A stretch of 49,372 nucleotides of DNA from Crocinitomix sp. (lineage in GTDB: Bacteria; Bacteroidota; Bacteroidia; Flavobacteriales_D; Crocinitomicaceae), in NCBI GenBank assembly GCA_013138735.1, contig WTCE01000097.1, positions 1 to 49,372 on the forward strand, given 5' to 3'. Both the position numbers and the translations under genes were made by a program. This document shows positions 25,702 to 34,505 of this stretch, in pieces. Each line of letters opens with the position of its first letter. The stretch's first letter is position 1. A model generated the notes under the pieces. The model ran no database searches and was not told the origin of the DNA. It saw nothing but the letters and a program-made list of their open reading frames with translations.

Positions 25702-26898
25702 ATGAAAGTTTTACAGCTCAGCAATAAACCCCCGCAACCTATCATAGATGGTGGTTGCATTGCAATAAATAACATTGCAACAGGACTGCTTGAAAAAGAT
25801 ATTGACTTAAAAATATTGACGGTTGCAACACAAAAGCATCCTTTTGACGAAAGTCATTTTACTCCCGAATTTTTAGCCGCAACTAAAATAGAAAGTGTTT
25901 TTGTGGATACGCGAGTAAATATTATTGATGCTTTTTCTGCATTGGTTACTTCTGACTCTTATAATATAAGTCGATTTTTTTCGCCCGATTTTAATAAAAG
26001 ATTAATTCAATTATTAGAAGAAGGTGAATTTGAAATAGTGCATTTAGAAAGTCTTTTCATGACGCCCTATATTAACACTATCCGTAAATACAGTGAAGCA
26101 AAAATAGTTTTACGAAGTCATAATTTGGAGCATTTAATTTGGGATCGTTTAGCGAATTCGACAGGCAATACGGCAAAGCGTCTTTACTTAAAACATTTAG
26201 CATCTAAACTAAAGAAATACGAATATCAAACTATTAATGAAGTAGATGCGATTGCCGCAATTAGTTTTGAAGACACCTATCGTTATGAACTCTTAAATTG
26301 TGAACCTCCTCTAAAAACGATTCCATTTGGAATTGATTTAGACAAATATCCTTTTGGAGAAAACACCAAAACCGTAGCAAACTCATTGTTTCATATTGGG
26401 TCAATGGATTGGGAGCCAAATAAAGAGGCGATTAACTGGTTATTGGATGAAATTTGGCCACAATTGGAACAGTTGGATGTGACTTTACACTTGGCTGGTA
26501 GAAAAATGCCTGGCTATATTAGTCAACAAGGCAACGCCAAATTAATTGTGCATGGAGAAGTTGATAGCGCTGTGCAATTTATGTCCGCTCATGAAATTAT
26601 GATTGCTCCGCTACTTTCTGGTAGCGGAATGCGTGTAAAAATAATTGAAGCCATGGGAATGGGCAAAGCGGTTATTACCACTAAAATTGGAGCCGAGGGC
26701 ATTAGTTATAAGCACGGTGTTAATATAATTATTGCCGACACTGCTGAGGAGATTGTGGATGCAATTAAAAACGTAATTAAAAACCCCGCTTTGGTAAGAA
26801 AAATTGGTGATAATGCTCGAAAATTAATTGAAACCGATTACGATAATGATAAAATCATGGATAACCTCATTGATTTTTACCGAACGCTTTTAAGTTAA
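25702..26898 (+). CDS. Glycosyltransferase family 4 (GT-B fold)
   Basis: This 398-residue protein has the GT-B two-domain layout. The N-terminal acceptor half contains VLRSHNLEHLIWDRLA. The C-terminal donor half contains LFHIGSMDWEPNKEAINWLLDEIWP, a common signature in this GT4 subgroup, and the E-x7-E region IIEAMGMGKAVITTKIGAEG. It likely transfers a sugar from a nucleotide donor to a surface glycan or lipopolysaccharide precursor. The acceptor is unknown. It is 68 bp downstream of the LptF/G gene and 19 bp upstream of a second glycosyltransferase, which suggests one envelope-glycan operon. Confidence 0.88.
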   Translation: MKVLQLSNKPPQPIIDGGCIAINNIATGLLEKDIDLKILTVATQKHPFDESHFTPEFLAATKIESVFVDTRVNIIDAFSALVTSDSYNISRFFSPDFNKRLIQLLEEGEFEIVHLESLFMTPYINTIRKYSEAKIVLRSHNLEHLIWDRLANSTGNTAKRLYLKHLASKLKKYEYQTINEVDAIAAISFEDTYRYELLNCEPPLKTIPFGIDLDKYPFGENTKTVANSLFHIGSMDWEPNKEAINWLLDEIWPQLEQLDVTLHLAGRKMPGYISQQGNAKLIVHGEVDSAVQFMSAHEIMIAPLLSGSGMRVKIIEAMGMGKAVITTKIGAEGISYKHGVNIIIADTAEEIVDAIKNVIKNPALVRKIGDNARKLIETDYDNDKIMDNLIDFYRTLLS

Positions 26899-26917
26899 TG
26901 GCTAATTTTGCATCTGA

Positions 26918-28090
26918 ATGAAAATAGTTGTTCTCTTATCGCGCTTTCCTTACCCTCTTGAAAAAGGGGATAAATTAAGGGCTTACCACCAATTAAAAGA
27001 ATTATCACGCAGGCATGAGATTATTCTATGTTCTTTAACGGATACACCTTTACAACAAGCTTGGATTGATGAAGTTGAAAGTTTTTGCGCTGAATTGCAT
27101 GTTTTTAAGTTGAAGAAACCACTGATTTATTGGAATACGATTAAACAGTTGTTTACGAATAAGCCTTACCAGACAGGTTATTTTTTCCAACGCGGAATTC
27201 AACAAAAAATTGGTAGGATTATCGAAGCCGCAAAACCTGATCATATTTATTGCCAATTGATTAGAACGACTGAATATGTGAAAAACATTCATGATATACC
27301 GAAAACGTTAGATTATATGGACGCCTTGAGTAAAGGTATGTACAGACGGGCAGAAATTACGAGCGGAATTAAAAAGAAATTATTTTTATTGGAGGGCAGA
27401 AGGCTGGCCGAATATGAAAATAGGATTTTTGATTATTTCAATCATCATACAATAATTTCTGAGCAGGATAAAAAGTTTATTAATCATCCGCAAAAAGAGC
27501 AAATTGCTGTGATTGAAAATGGTATTTCGAGTGATTTTAGCACGTATGACAAAGCCATTGAACGCGAATTTGACATTGTATTTACGGGCAATATGAATTA
27601 CCCGCCCAATGTTGAATGTGCAGAATATATTGTGAAGGAAATTTATCCAATTCTATTAAAAAAACGACCAAATACACGGATTTTATTATCGGGCGCTAGT
27701 CCGCACCAAAGGGTAAGTGACTTGGCTGAAACGGATAAGATTGTAGTAACCGGTTGGGTTGAAGACATTAGAGACAGTTACGCTAAAGGAAAATTATTTT
27801 TAGCTCCGCTTTTCATAGGGACAGGTTTGCAAAACAAATTGTTAGAAGCCATGGCAATGGGCTTACCTGCCATTACTACTCCACTTGCCAATAATGCGCT
27901 TGAAGCCGTGCATGAAGAAACGGCAATAATTGCGAATAAGGCTGAGGAATTTGCAGCTGCTGTTATTGATTTATTGGAGGATGAAGCAAAATGGAAACGT
28001 ATCTCTGAAAATGGCCGAACATTTGTAAATAATAAATTTGACTGGGCAAAATCTGTTGAGAAGTTGGAAAGGTTGATGGAGCGTAAATAG
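26918..28090 (+). CDS. Glycosyltransferase family 4, similar to the preceding gene
   Basis: This 390-residue protein begins MKIVVLLSRFPYPLEKGDKL. That start, with HIYCQLIRTTEYVKN and DYMDALSKGMYRRAEI, is typical of the GT4 group that includes the TIGR03087-type glycosyltransferases. The donor half has VFTGNMNYPPNVECAEYIVK and the acidic motif KLLEAMAMGLPAITTPLANN. The role is presumably to add a sugar in the same surface polysaccharide pathway as the neighbour, from which it is separated by 19 bp. The donor sugar cannot be read from sequence. Confidence 0.88.
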   Translation: MKIVVLLSRFPYPLEKGDKLRAYHQLKELSRRHEIILCSLTDTPLQQAWIDEVESFCAELHVFKLKKPLIYWNTIKQLFTNKPYQTGYFFQRGIQQKIGRIIEAAKPDHIYCQLIRTTEYVKNIHDIPKTLDYMDALSKGMYRRAEITSGIKKKLFLLEGRRLAEYENRIFDYFNHHTIISEQDKKFINHPQKEQIAVIENGISSDFSTYDKAIEREFDIVFTGNMNYPPNVECAEYIVKEIYPILLKKRPNTRILLSGASPHQRVSDLAETDKIVVTGWVEDIRDSYAKGKLFLAPLFIGTGLQNKLLEAMAMGLPAITTPLANNALEAVHEETAIIANKAEEFAAAVIDLLEDEAKWKRISENGRTFVNNKFDWAKSVEKLERLMERK

Positions 28091-28144
28091 CCCATGGATA
28101 ATTGATAAATTAGTTAATCCATGAACTTGAAACTCAAAAATTAG

Positions 28145-28339
28145 AATTCAAAATCACTTAAGCTTTTCTTGCATGAACTTTCTAAAAAAACGATTGAATT
28201 AGGCGATTATGAGTTTGAAGCATTCAGCGAAAAATGGATTGCAGATCTACCCGCAACAAACAAAACAATTAAAGCGACCAAAACAAGACAGAATGCACAA
28301 CCACCTGACAAAACTCATTTTTTGACTGCTATCTTTTAA
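28145..28339 (+). pseudogene. Gene fragment, unrecognised (coding-like 64-residue open frame without start)
   Basis: Between the glycosyltransferase and the frameshifted gene lies an open frame that begins right after a TAG (28142-28144) and runs to TAA at 28337-28339. The product contains LFLHELSKKTIELGDYEFEA and ends KTHFLTAIF. An in-frame ATG exists upstream at 28121-28123 but the TAG separates it. The composition is coding-like. It is probably the remnant of a lost gene. I do not recognise the family. Confidence 0.45.
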
Positions 28340-28351
28340 TTAAATTACACT

Positions 28352-28983
28352 GTGAAACAATTTTTTGTCACCGGAATTCCTGCTATAGTTATACTAGGAA
28401 TGATTTTTTTATCTTTTTCCAAGAATGGCGTTGAAGATGATAATGAAAGCGTACAGGATAGCCTGAGAGTAATGAAATTTGAGCCATCAGTCACAGATGA
28501 CACTGACATGTCTTCATTTCATGTTGATTCAAAAAATTACTATTTGGACGCTTCAATTGAATCTTCATGGAACGCTTACAGGAATATTCGCCCAGAGGAA
28601 GCATGGCAAGGTCAATTAGTAAGTTAATAATTATTTATGCTGCAGGTAAGTTCAATTCAGCTGACACATTTGAAGAAGGTAACGTAGTTCTTGTTCGGGT
28701 TAATTTATTCAAAAACAAATCATATAAAGCACTCTTTGATATTTCCAAAATTGATGATGAAAACCACATTATTGAGATGAAATATGGCACGCATAATGTT
28801 ACAAGCGGTCTTCAACGAATTTCGTTCACATCAGAAAACGGAATGACAATCATTAATCACACGGCCTATTTTAAAAGCAACTCGGGGTTAAGAGATAAAT
28901 TTTACCCACGCTTTCATCACAAAACCATAGATGAATTTCATGCTCGGGTTCACGCTTTAATTATAGAAACATCTGAAAAGTGA
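28352..28983 (+). pseudogene. Frameshifted gene for a membrane-anchored SRPBCC-like protein
   Basis: Two overlapping frames read as one protein. The first (28352-28627) gives an N-terminal membrane anchor (VTGIPAIVILGMIFLSF), then YYLDASIESSWNAYRNIRPE and EAWQGQLVS before a stop. The second frame (to 28983) continues with LIIIYAAGKFNSADTFEEGN and ends FHHKTIDEFHARVHALIIET. The join lies near 28600-28627 and fits loss of one base. The combined 210-residue product has an SRPBCC-like order (ASIESSWNAY start, long C-terminal helix). Either it is a recent pseudogene or the base call is wrong. It is the second damaged gene in this 900-bp stretch. Confidence 0.65.
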
Positions 28984-29069
28984 ATCCTAACTTTTATAGG
29001 CATAAAAAATTGTTTTGCTATTTTTATAAGCGTAAATGCGAATATAAAGAAGATAAGAAGCTGGACGGT

Positions 29070-29087
29070 TAGGTTACAATTAACCTA
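29070..29087. promoter_or_regulatory. Short inverted repeat upstream of a lipoprotein gene
   Basis: TAGGTT (29070-29075) and AACCTA (29082-29087) are perfect inverted copies with a 6-nt spacer, 46 bp before the lipoprotein start codon at 29134. It could be an operator. No clean -7 box is seen nearby. Confidence 0.3.
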
Positions 29088-29133
29088 TTCCAACCCTAAT
29101 TACTTTTTTTGCGTTAATAATTAAAATAGACCC

Positions 29134-29829
29134 ATGAAATATTTCCTTTTCCTTTTTTTAACTGTCACACTTTTTACGCAGTGTCGAAAGGATGTCGATT
29201 ATACTAATACAGGTCAAACAAATATGGAAGAGCCTGATGAAAAGCTGCTTTGGACGCAACATATTTTAATTAAAGGGCATGCGAAACTGTCTGGCTGTGG
29301 CGATCCTGCTGAAAACATTATTTTGAATTATGGGAGAGATCATCATGGCTTTATGGGTTCTGTAACCACCAACTCTTATGGCTATTACGAGGTGAATTTT
29401 ATAGATTCTATTTACTTAAACCCGGACCAGGCCATGCACCCAAGCTATTATTGGGTTAACACCTCAAAAAATGCGGAGCAACCTTATGATTTTATAACGA
29501 ATTACAGCCCCAGTGCTACTACACCACACACAAGCACATATAATCAAGACATTATTGATTTTACGATTAGCAATCTAAATAAAGCAACACTTCATGTTGA
29601 ATTAGTAGGTGCGAGTGATCATCATTATGCTGAATTCAATCAATGTAATGTTTACGACCATTGGGCGGACACATGTTTAGTCTACCAAAGAGATTCATTG
29701 AGTTTATATAGATACGGAGCGGGCTACGTATATTTTGACTATAAAGTTGTGCATGACCTAGATACCACTTTATGGCGCGATTCTATTTATACAAGTTGCG
29801 GAACGAATGTGGCAACTATAAACAGATAA
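29134..29829 (+). CDS. Predicted lipoprotein with carboxypeptidase-regulatory-like N-terminal fold, unknown function
   Basis: This 231-residue protein has a lipoprotein signal (MKYFLFLFLTVTLFTQC, Cys 17). After a short linker, ILIKGHAKLSGCGDPAENIIL to TTNSYGYYEVNFI reads like a carboxypeptidase-regulatory-like or transthyretin-type beta-sandwich (a rule of the form 'structure, new value, then TNxxGxYxV'). The C-terminal half contains many Tyr, His and Asp residues and paired Cys residues (CNVYDHWADTC, TSCG). The role is unknown. It is a single gene between a decay zone and the intergenic structured element. Confidence 0.68.
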   Translation: MKYFLFLFLTVTLFTQCRKDVDYTNTGQTNMEEPDEKLLWTQHILIKGHAKLSGCGDPAENIILNYGRDHHGFMGSVTTNSYGYYEVNFIDSIYLNPDQAMHPSYYWVNTSKNAEQPYDFITNYSPSATTPHTSTYNQDIIDFTISNLNKATLHVELVGASDHHYAEFNQCNVYDHWADTCLVYQRDSLSLYRYGAGYVYFDYKVVHDLDTTLWRDSIYTSCGTNVATINR

Positions 29830-29908
29830 ACTCAATTCTAAGAATTAACAGCAATTCCAAATCACATATTACATTCTTTATACTTTTCTATTAATCCAAT
29901 TTTATATT

Positions 29909-30012
29909 GTGTGGTGACACTTGTCCTGCCAAGGATTGCAGCGGTAGCTCTCCAATGCATTGGAGACTTTAGCGGAAAGCCTGATTTACGGCACGCAGTG
30001 GCAAAAAGGCAG
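29909..30012. ncRNA. Candidate structured RNA element upstream of ribB (strand uncertain)
   Basis: This 104-nt stretch is G+C-richer than its surroundings and has nested complementarity. GTGT-GGTG-ACAC is a hairpin at 29909-29920. CTGCC (29926-29930) can pair with GGCAG (30008-30012), and TGCCA (29927-29931) with TGGCA (29999-30003). CTCCAATGCATTGGAG (29950-29965) is a perfect 16-nt palindrome. The flanking words CAAGGATTGCAGCGGTAGCT and GCGGAAAGCC are ones I recall recurring, around a variable hairpin, in other Flavobacteriia; that is memory, not a search. The ribB promoter lies downstream of it, so it is unlikely to be a ribB riboswitch. Confidence 0.4.
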
Positions 30013-30092
30013 CCTAAAAAAAATAAAAGAGCCCCAGCAACAACCAATTTAAGATAGATGTGTTTTATGAGGTATATAAAGCCCTTTAAATG

Positions 30093-30123
30093 TTGCTGAA
30101 AGGGATAATAAACGTTAATTTTG
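30093..30123 (+). promoter_or_regulatory. Bacteroidota-type promoter of ribB
   Basis: TTG (30093-30095) is followed after exactly 20 nt by TAATTTTG (30116-30123), which fits TTG-N20-TAnnTTTG. The predicted transcript has a leader of only about 10 nt before the ATG at 30141. Confidence 0.75.
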
Positions 30124-30140
30124 CACCGTAAAATTTTATT

Positions 30141-31250
30141 ATGAGTTTTAAGCTAGATACGATTGAAGAAGCCATTGCTGACATTAAAGCAGGGAAAATT
30201 ATTATTGTTGTTGACGACGAGGACAGAGAGAACGAGGGCGACTTTATTGCTGCCGCTGAAATGGTGACCCCTGACATGATTAATTTTATGGCGACTAACG
30301 GACGTGGGCTCATTTGCGCACCTTTGACGGAGGATCGTTGCAAGACGCTTGAATTAGACATGATGGTGAACAATAATACGGTTTTGCACAATACGCAATT
30401 TACTGTTTCGGTTGATTTGATTGGGCAAGGTTGTACTACAGGAATATCAACACACGATAGATCAAAAACGATTAAAGCGTTGACTGAAAAAGACACTTTA
30501 TCTGTCCATTTAGGACGACCAGGGCACATTTTTCCGCTAAAGGCCAAAACTGGTGGGGTTTTGCGCAGAGCAGGACATACTGAAGCGGCTATTGATTTAG
30601 CGCGTTTGGCTGGTCTACAACCGGCTGGAATTTTGGTTGAGATTTTGAATGAAGATGGTACCATGGCACGTTTGCCTGAATTAATTGAAGTTGGTAAAAA
30701 GTTTGACCTTAAGATTATTTCTATTGCAGACATGATTGCTTACAGAATGAAGCATGAATCTTTAATTGAACGTTCGGTTGAAGTGGATTTTAACACGGTT
30801 TGGGGTAATTTTAAAATGGTAGCCTACAAACAAACTACTACTGATGACGAACACTTGGCTATTTATAAAGGTGAGTGGAAAAAAAGTGATGAAGTATTGG
30901 TTCGGGTAGAATCGTCTTCATTTACGCACAATTTATTAGATGCGATCCGTTCTGACAAACAATCACAGTTAAGTGCAGCGTTAAAAATGATTGAAGCAAA
31001 CGGACGCGGAGCTTTAGTATTTATTCAACAAGAGGAGAAGCAAATTGGTTTAATTGAAAGACTAGAGGCATATAGCAACGGTGAAAATGACCAACCAAAT
31101 TCGGATAAAAAGGATTATGGGATTGGCGCTCAAATTTTGCGTGACTTGGACATACAAAAATTGTCGTTAATTACGAACAATACGAATATGAACACGTCTG
31201 TTGTGCAGGCTTATGGTTTAGAGATTGTGAAAACTGTTCCGTTTAACTAG
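30141..31250 (+). CDS. ribB: 3,4-dihydroxy-2-butanone 4-phosphate synthase (RibB) fused to a degenerate GTP cyclohydrolase II domain
   Basis: This 369-residue protein has two halves. Residues 1-205 are an intact RibB domain with the acidic metal site DDEDRENEGDFI (25-36), the HDRS motif and GHTEAAIDLARLAGLQPAG. RibB makes the four-carbon unit of riboflavin from ribulose 5-phosphate. Residues 206-369 have the RibA fold, but the zinc-binding site is lost. Where active RibA has SECLTGDxxxSxRCDCG, this protein has SSSFTHNLLDAIRSDKQ, so all three Cys ligands are replaced (Ser, Ser, Lys). The GTP cyclohydrolase half is therefore probably inactive, as in RibBX-type fusions, and a separate RibA should exist elsewhere. 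It is transcribed from its own consensus promoter. Confidence 0.93.
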   Translation: MSFKLDTIEEAIADIKAGKIIIVVDDEDRENEGDFIAAAEMVTPDMINFMATNGRGLICAPLTEDRCKTLELDMMVNNNTVLHNTQFTVSVDLIGQGCTTGISTHDRSKTIKALTEKDTLSVHLGRPGHIFPLKAKTGGVLRRAGHTEAAIDLARLAGLQPAGILVEILNEDGTMARLPELIEVGKKFDLKIISIADMIAYRMKHESLIERSVEVDFNTVWGNFKMVAYKQTTTDDEHLAIYKGEWKKSDEVLVRVESSSFTHNLLDAIRSDKQSQLSAALKMIEANGRGALVFIQQEEKQIGLIERLEAYSNGENDQPNSDKKDYGIGAQILRDLDIQKLSLITNNTNMNTSVVQAYGLEIVKTVPFN

Positions 31251-31414
31251 AATAATCGTACTATCGTAGGATTACAAAACACTGCGAAGCGCATTTTATT
31301 AAGCAAGCTGCGTTGCTTCTGTCAGCCTGCGACTACGGGGCTTTAAGAGCAGCACTGAAGATGTTTAATAGCGCGTGAAAGCTTTGTCCAAATCCTTAAT
31401 GAGATTCAATGACT
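31251..31414. other. Spacer between convergent ribB and TPR-like genes with a small hairpin
   Basis: AAGCAA-GCTGCG-TTGCTT (31301-31318) forms a 6-bp hairpin that could end transcription from either side, although no T-tract follows. Nothing else is recognisable. Confidence 0.3.
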
Positions 31415-32953
31415 TTACTTCTTAGCTGTAATTCTTTTTTGAATGGCCTCTGCAAAGGACATTTCATCCATTTTTGAATTGGTCCAGGCCAAAATGTCGA
31501 AATACTCTAGAATTACATTTTCTCGATCAATTTTTAAGAGCTCTTTCAGTTTTTCGTTGAACTTGACAAAAATTGCTTTTTGCGCATCTATTTCCTCTTC
31601 TCTAGACAATAATTTGATGTGTGTGATAAAGAGTTTTTCTACTTGATAATCTTTATCATACTTGTTTAAATAGCGTGCGGCAGACTTCAAATCATATTCT
31701 AAAAAGTCCATGTTTTGCAATTCGAAATGTATGATGAGGTTAAAGATCCGTGCAAAGGAATAAATATCTTGACGCAATTGCTTTTCGTTGTCATTTAATA
31801 CCTCGTTGATATAGCGCAAGGCAGTTCTATAATCACCAATTCCAAAATAGGCATAGGCCATATTATAAGTGAAAAGCAATTGTTTTTCTTTATTGATTTT
31901 CTCTTCGTAAAGTTCTAGACCCGACTCGACATCTGGAACTAGCTCTATCGATCTTTCGAATTGACCTTTTCTGTTATTTAGAGATAATTCGCCGATTAAC
32001 GTAGCGGTAAATAAACGCACTTTAGAGTCTAACGCACTAAAGGCCTTTTTACCTTTTAGAGCTTTTATTTCAGATACAATTGATTCGGCATTTTTAAAAT
32101 CGTAGGTATCAATATAACACAGCATTAAAAAGTTAAGTGTTGCAATATATCTTTGTTGCAAATCATCTCTAATTTTTGATTTGCGTTCCATGACAGATTT
32201 TGCCTTGCGAAAAAAGATAAGCGCACTTTCATAATCCCGCTTACTGGCACTACATACGCCTTTGATATAATAACAAATGGTAGTCGCCCGAGTAGAAAGT
32301 GCTGTGTTTTTTCCTTTTATCAAATGATAATCTTCAATTTCATTCACCACTTCCCGTTCTTGCTCGTTTCGCGTAAAACCTCCACTTCGGAAAATATAAT
32401 TGATCCGTGAATACAAAACATGATATTCTGCCAAGTTTCTCAATTTGTCAACAACGCCTTGCTCTTCGTTAATTAAATCATCTAAGTTTATTGTGAAAAT
32501 GCCCGACTCATAAGCCTCTTCTAGCAATCTTTTCTCCCAATTAATTAATTCAAACCAGTAATAAAACTTCTCATACTCCTCTGCCAATTGTTTAGCGCGT
32601 TTTACAAATTTGCTACATTCTTTGTACAATGCCTTTCGATTCAAAATATCAATATTCTTAATCTCTTGCTTTAATTGAGAACTGACGGATTGATCTGAAT
32701 AATAGGCCCGCAAACTTTTTAAAATAAGCCGGTATAAATGATTTTTCTCAGAGGGTAAGTGCTTAATAAAAGTCTCTGCTTTAAAATGCTCTTTTAATTC
32801 TTCTTCATTATACTTTTTTTGTTTCTCTACAAAATCAAATATTTTCAGATAGTTCTTATCCCCTGATTGCAAGGAAGAATTTAATTTAAAAAAACGCTTT
32901 TCAGACTTTGTTAAGGACTTAATCAGACTGTGTAGCTCCGTTGAAGGCTTCAT
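31415..32953 (-). CDS. Conserved TPR-like helical protein, unknown function
   Basis: This 512-residue all-helical soluble protein has no signal peptide. The first 90 residues (ELHSLIKSLTKSEKRFFKLN to LILKSLRAYYSDQ) resemble a helical N-terminal domain I have seen in uncharacterised Bacteroidota proteins. The rest reads as degenerate tetratricopeptide-like helix pairs, for example MLCYIDTYDFKNAESIVSEI and AYAYFGIGDYRTALRYINEV. TPR arrays bind other proteins, but no partner is visible. It is monocistronic and convergent with ribB. Confidence 0.72.
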   Translation of the reverse strand: MKPSTELHSLIKSLTKSEKRFFKLNSSLQSGDKNYLKIFDFVEKQKKYNEEELKEHFKAETFIKHLPSEKNHLYRLILKSLRAYYSDQSVSSQLKQEIKNIDILNRKALYKECSKFVKRAKQLAEEYEKFYYWFELINWEKRLLEEAYESGIFTINLDDLINEEQGVVDKLRNLAEYHVLYSRINYIFRSGGFTRNEQEREVVNEIEDYHLIKGKNTALSTRATTICYYIKGVCSASKRDYESALIFFRKAKSVMERKSKIRDDLQQRYIATLNFLMLCYIDTYDFKNAESIVSEIKALKGKKAFSALDSKVRLFTATLIGELSLNNRKGQFERSIELVPDVESGLELYEEKINKEKQLLFTYNMAYAYFGIGDYRTALRYINEVLNDNEKQLRQDIYSFARIFNLIIHFELQNMDFLEYDLKSAARYLNKYDKDYQVEKLFITHIKLLSREEEIDAQKAIFVKFNEKLKELLKIDRENVILEYFDILAWTNSKMDEMSFAEAIQKRITAKK

Positions 32954-33412
32954 TCTTTGAGGTATTTGGTGAAAAATTCGTAAAGTTGGCGCGGTGGGAT
33001 TACAATTATATCTTGAAATAAAGATAGTATATTTTTTAGAACTAGATGTTGCACCATCAAAAAACGGGACTTCTGTTGACTCAACGGCATCAAGGATTGA
33101 CTGTATGAATTTAATATTAAAGCTCTACCTATTCAATAGATTTTAAATCATTCTTTATTGGAAACTATAAATCAGGTTATGGCACCTAAAACTTCAAGAG
33201 TGCGGGGTGTTCTCTGTGCTTTCGCGAAGCTTTCAACAACGGCCGTAGCCTTTGGCGAAGGACTCAGTATAGCAAAGCGATACAATAACCTAAGAACACT
33301 TCGATAGTTCGGCAGGTTCGGCTAACCTCAGTGTTCTTGAAGTCTCCCGCTAACTATAGGGCCGAACTGACCGCAATACAGATAATTGACAATAAAAAGC
33401 TTTTTGAAAAGC
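32954..33412. other. Intergenic region with nested palindromes
   Basis: No gene is supported. AAGAACACT (33292-33300) pairs with AGTGTTCTT (33330-33338). Inside it AGGTT-CGGCT-AACCT (33314-33328) forms a second hairpin. AGTTCGGC (33305-33312) can instead pair with GCCGAACT (33361-33368), giving mutually exclusive folds. The TTCGGCAGG-type words recall palindromic repeats widespread in Bacteroidota (memory only). A plus-strand open frame at 33331-33525 runs through the terminator and is not a gene. Confidence 0.5.
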
Positions 33413-33439
33413 GAAAAAGGGCCACCACAGCCCTTTTTC
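33413..33439. terminator. Strong bidirectional intrinsic terminator
   Basis: GAAAAAGGGC (33413-33422) and GCCCTTTTTC (33430-33439) form a perfect 10-bp stem with a 7-nt loop. An A-tract on one side and a T-tract on the other make it functional in both directions. It lies 89 bp past the stop of the minus-strand glucosaminidase gene. Confidence 0.85.
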
Positions 33440-33527
33440 TAACAACAAACCAAAATTCTCCAACAGGATATTGCTATCCAATTGACATTAATTCTTTAAC
33501 AAATTGTGTTTACAACCGTCATTGAAA

Positions 33528-34505
33528 TTATCGGAGAATAACTTTTGTACCTTTCGGTAATACTTTGTCTGGTTCTTCGCTGAAATTATACTTCAGCAGT
33601 TTTTTTAATTTGAGTCCTTCGGCCTGTGCCACTTGGCGTAATGACATATCCTCTGTGCAGATAAAGACGTTCGATCCTTTTTTAGACTTCCCTCTTTTGG
33701 GATCCAAATAAATGATTTCGCCAACCTTCAATACATCTCGTTTACCCAATTCATTATACTTATATAATTGCCATAATGAAATATCAAATTCTTTTGAAAT
33801 GGTATAAAAAGTATCTCCTTGACTAACGGTTACATAGCGTGTACGGTATTTGTTTAAAGCGACTTGATGCTTGCTCACCGCGATTACTTCAATTTCTTTT
33901 TCTTCTTCTCCCGTTATTACAGTTACAGGCGCATCTTTATCAGCAGTTGTTGTCAATTCAGCTTGTTCGCGCTCTTTTTCCATTTCCATGGGCAAATAAG
34001 GCATCAAATCATACTGACCTAAATCATGACGCTCAATAATGGTGATCAATAGATCGGCATATTTGGGGTTTGTTGCATACCCAGCTTTCTTTAGACCTTT
34101 TGCCCAACCTTTATAGTCGGTTAAAGTCAATTCAAATAAACCTGAGTATCGTTCGCGCCCCGTTAAAAAGAGCGAATGATCATCATAGGATAAAGCGGCA
34201 TTATCGTAACTTCGAAAGCATTCATCTTTCTCATCATCATCTTGATAAAATGTTTTGCCATCCCATGCCTTATGGCATTTAATACCAAAATGGTTATTAG
34301 CATTTTGAGCTAAGCGACTATTTCCATTGCCGCTTTCTAAAATTCCTTGTGCTAAAGTAATGCTTGCCGGAATGGCATGCTCATTCATTTGTTCTATTGC
34401 AGTAATCTTCCATTGTACGATATATTCCTCGCTAGTCAATTTATTCTCGGCGCTTGCAGACAAGGCAAAGAATAAGATTACAGAAAATGTGGTTAGCTTT
34501 TTCAT
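33528..34505 (-). CDS. Glucosaminidase-LysM peptidoglycan hydrolase
   Basis: This 325-residue protein has a signal peptide (MKKLTTFSVILFFALSASAE). A glucosaminidase (GH73-type) domain follows at about residues 30-165. It shows SITLAQGILESGNGNSRLAQ with the catalytic Glu in ILESGNG, and NNHFGIKCHKAWDGKT. Two LysM-type modules lie near the C-terminus (YVTVSQGDTFYTISKEF and VFICTEDMSLRQVAQAEGL), which bind glycan strands. It is likely a cell-wall remodelling enzyme cutting N-acetylglucosamine bonds in the periplasm. The start codon is part of a long inverted repeat (34503-34554), so translation may be controlled by mRNA folding. A strong terminator follows the gene. Confidence 0.9.
   Translation of the reverse strand: MKKLTTFSVILFFALSASAENKLTSEEYIVQWKITAIEQMNEHAIPASITLAQGILESGNGNSRLAQNANNHFGIKCHKAWDGKTFYQDDDEKDECFRSYDNAALSYDDHSLFLTGRERYSGLFELTLTDYKGWAKGLKKAGYATNPKYADLLITIIERHDLGQYDLMPYLPMEMEKEREQAELTTTADKDAPVTVITGEEEKEIEVIAVSKHQVALNKYRTRYVTVSQGDTFYTISKEFDISLWQLYKYNELGKRDVLKVGEIIYLDPKRGKSKKGSNVFICTEDMSLRQVAQAEGLKLKKLLKYNFSEEPDKVLPKGTKVILR

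Noticed and set aside
29862-30047. Minus-strand open frame of 61 codons over the structured element
   Set aside because: Composition is unlike a protein, and the palindromic RNA-like pattern explains the conserved words better.
29909-30123. FMN riboswitch upstream of ribB
   Set aside because: The conserved RFN-element words (such as GGGTGAAATTCCC and ACCGGCGGT) are absent, and the ribB promoter lies downstream of the structured element.
30086-30733. Minus-strand open frame of 215 codons
   Set aside because: It is a shadow of ribB, which has clear motifs in the opposite frame.
33331-33525. Plus-strand open frame of 64 codons
   Set aside because: It crosses a strong intrinsic terminator and palindromic repeats and has no recognisable protein pattern.
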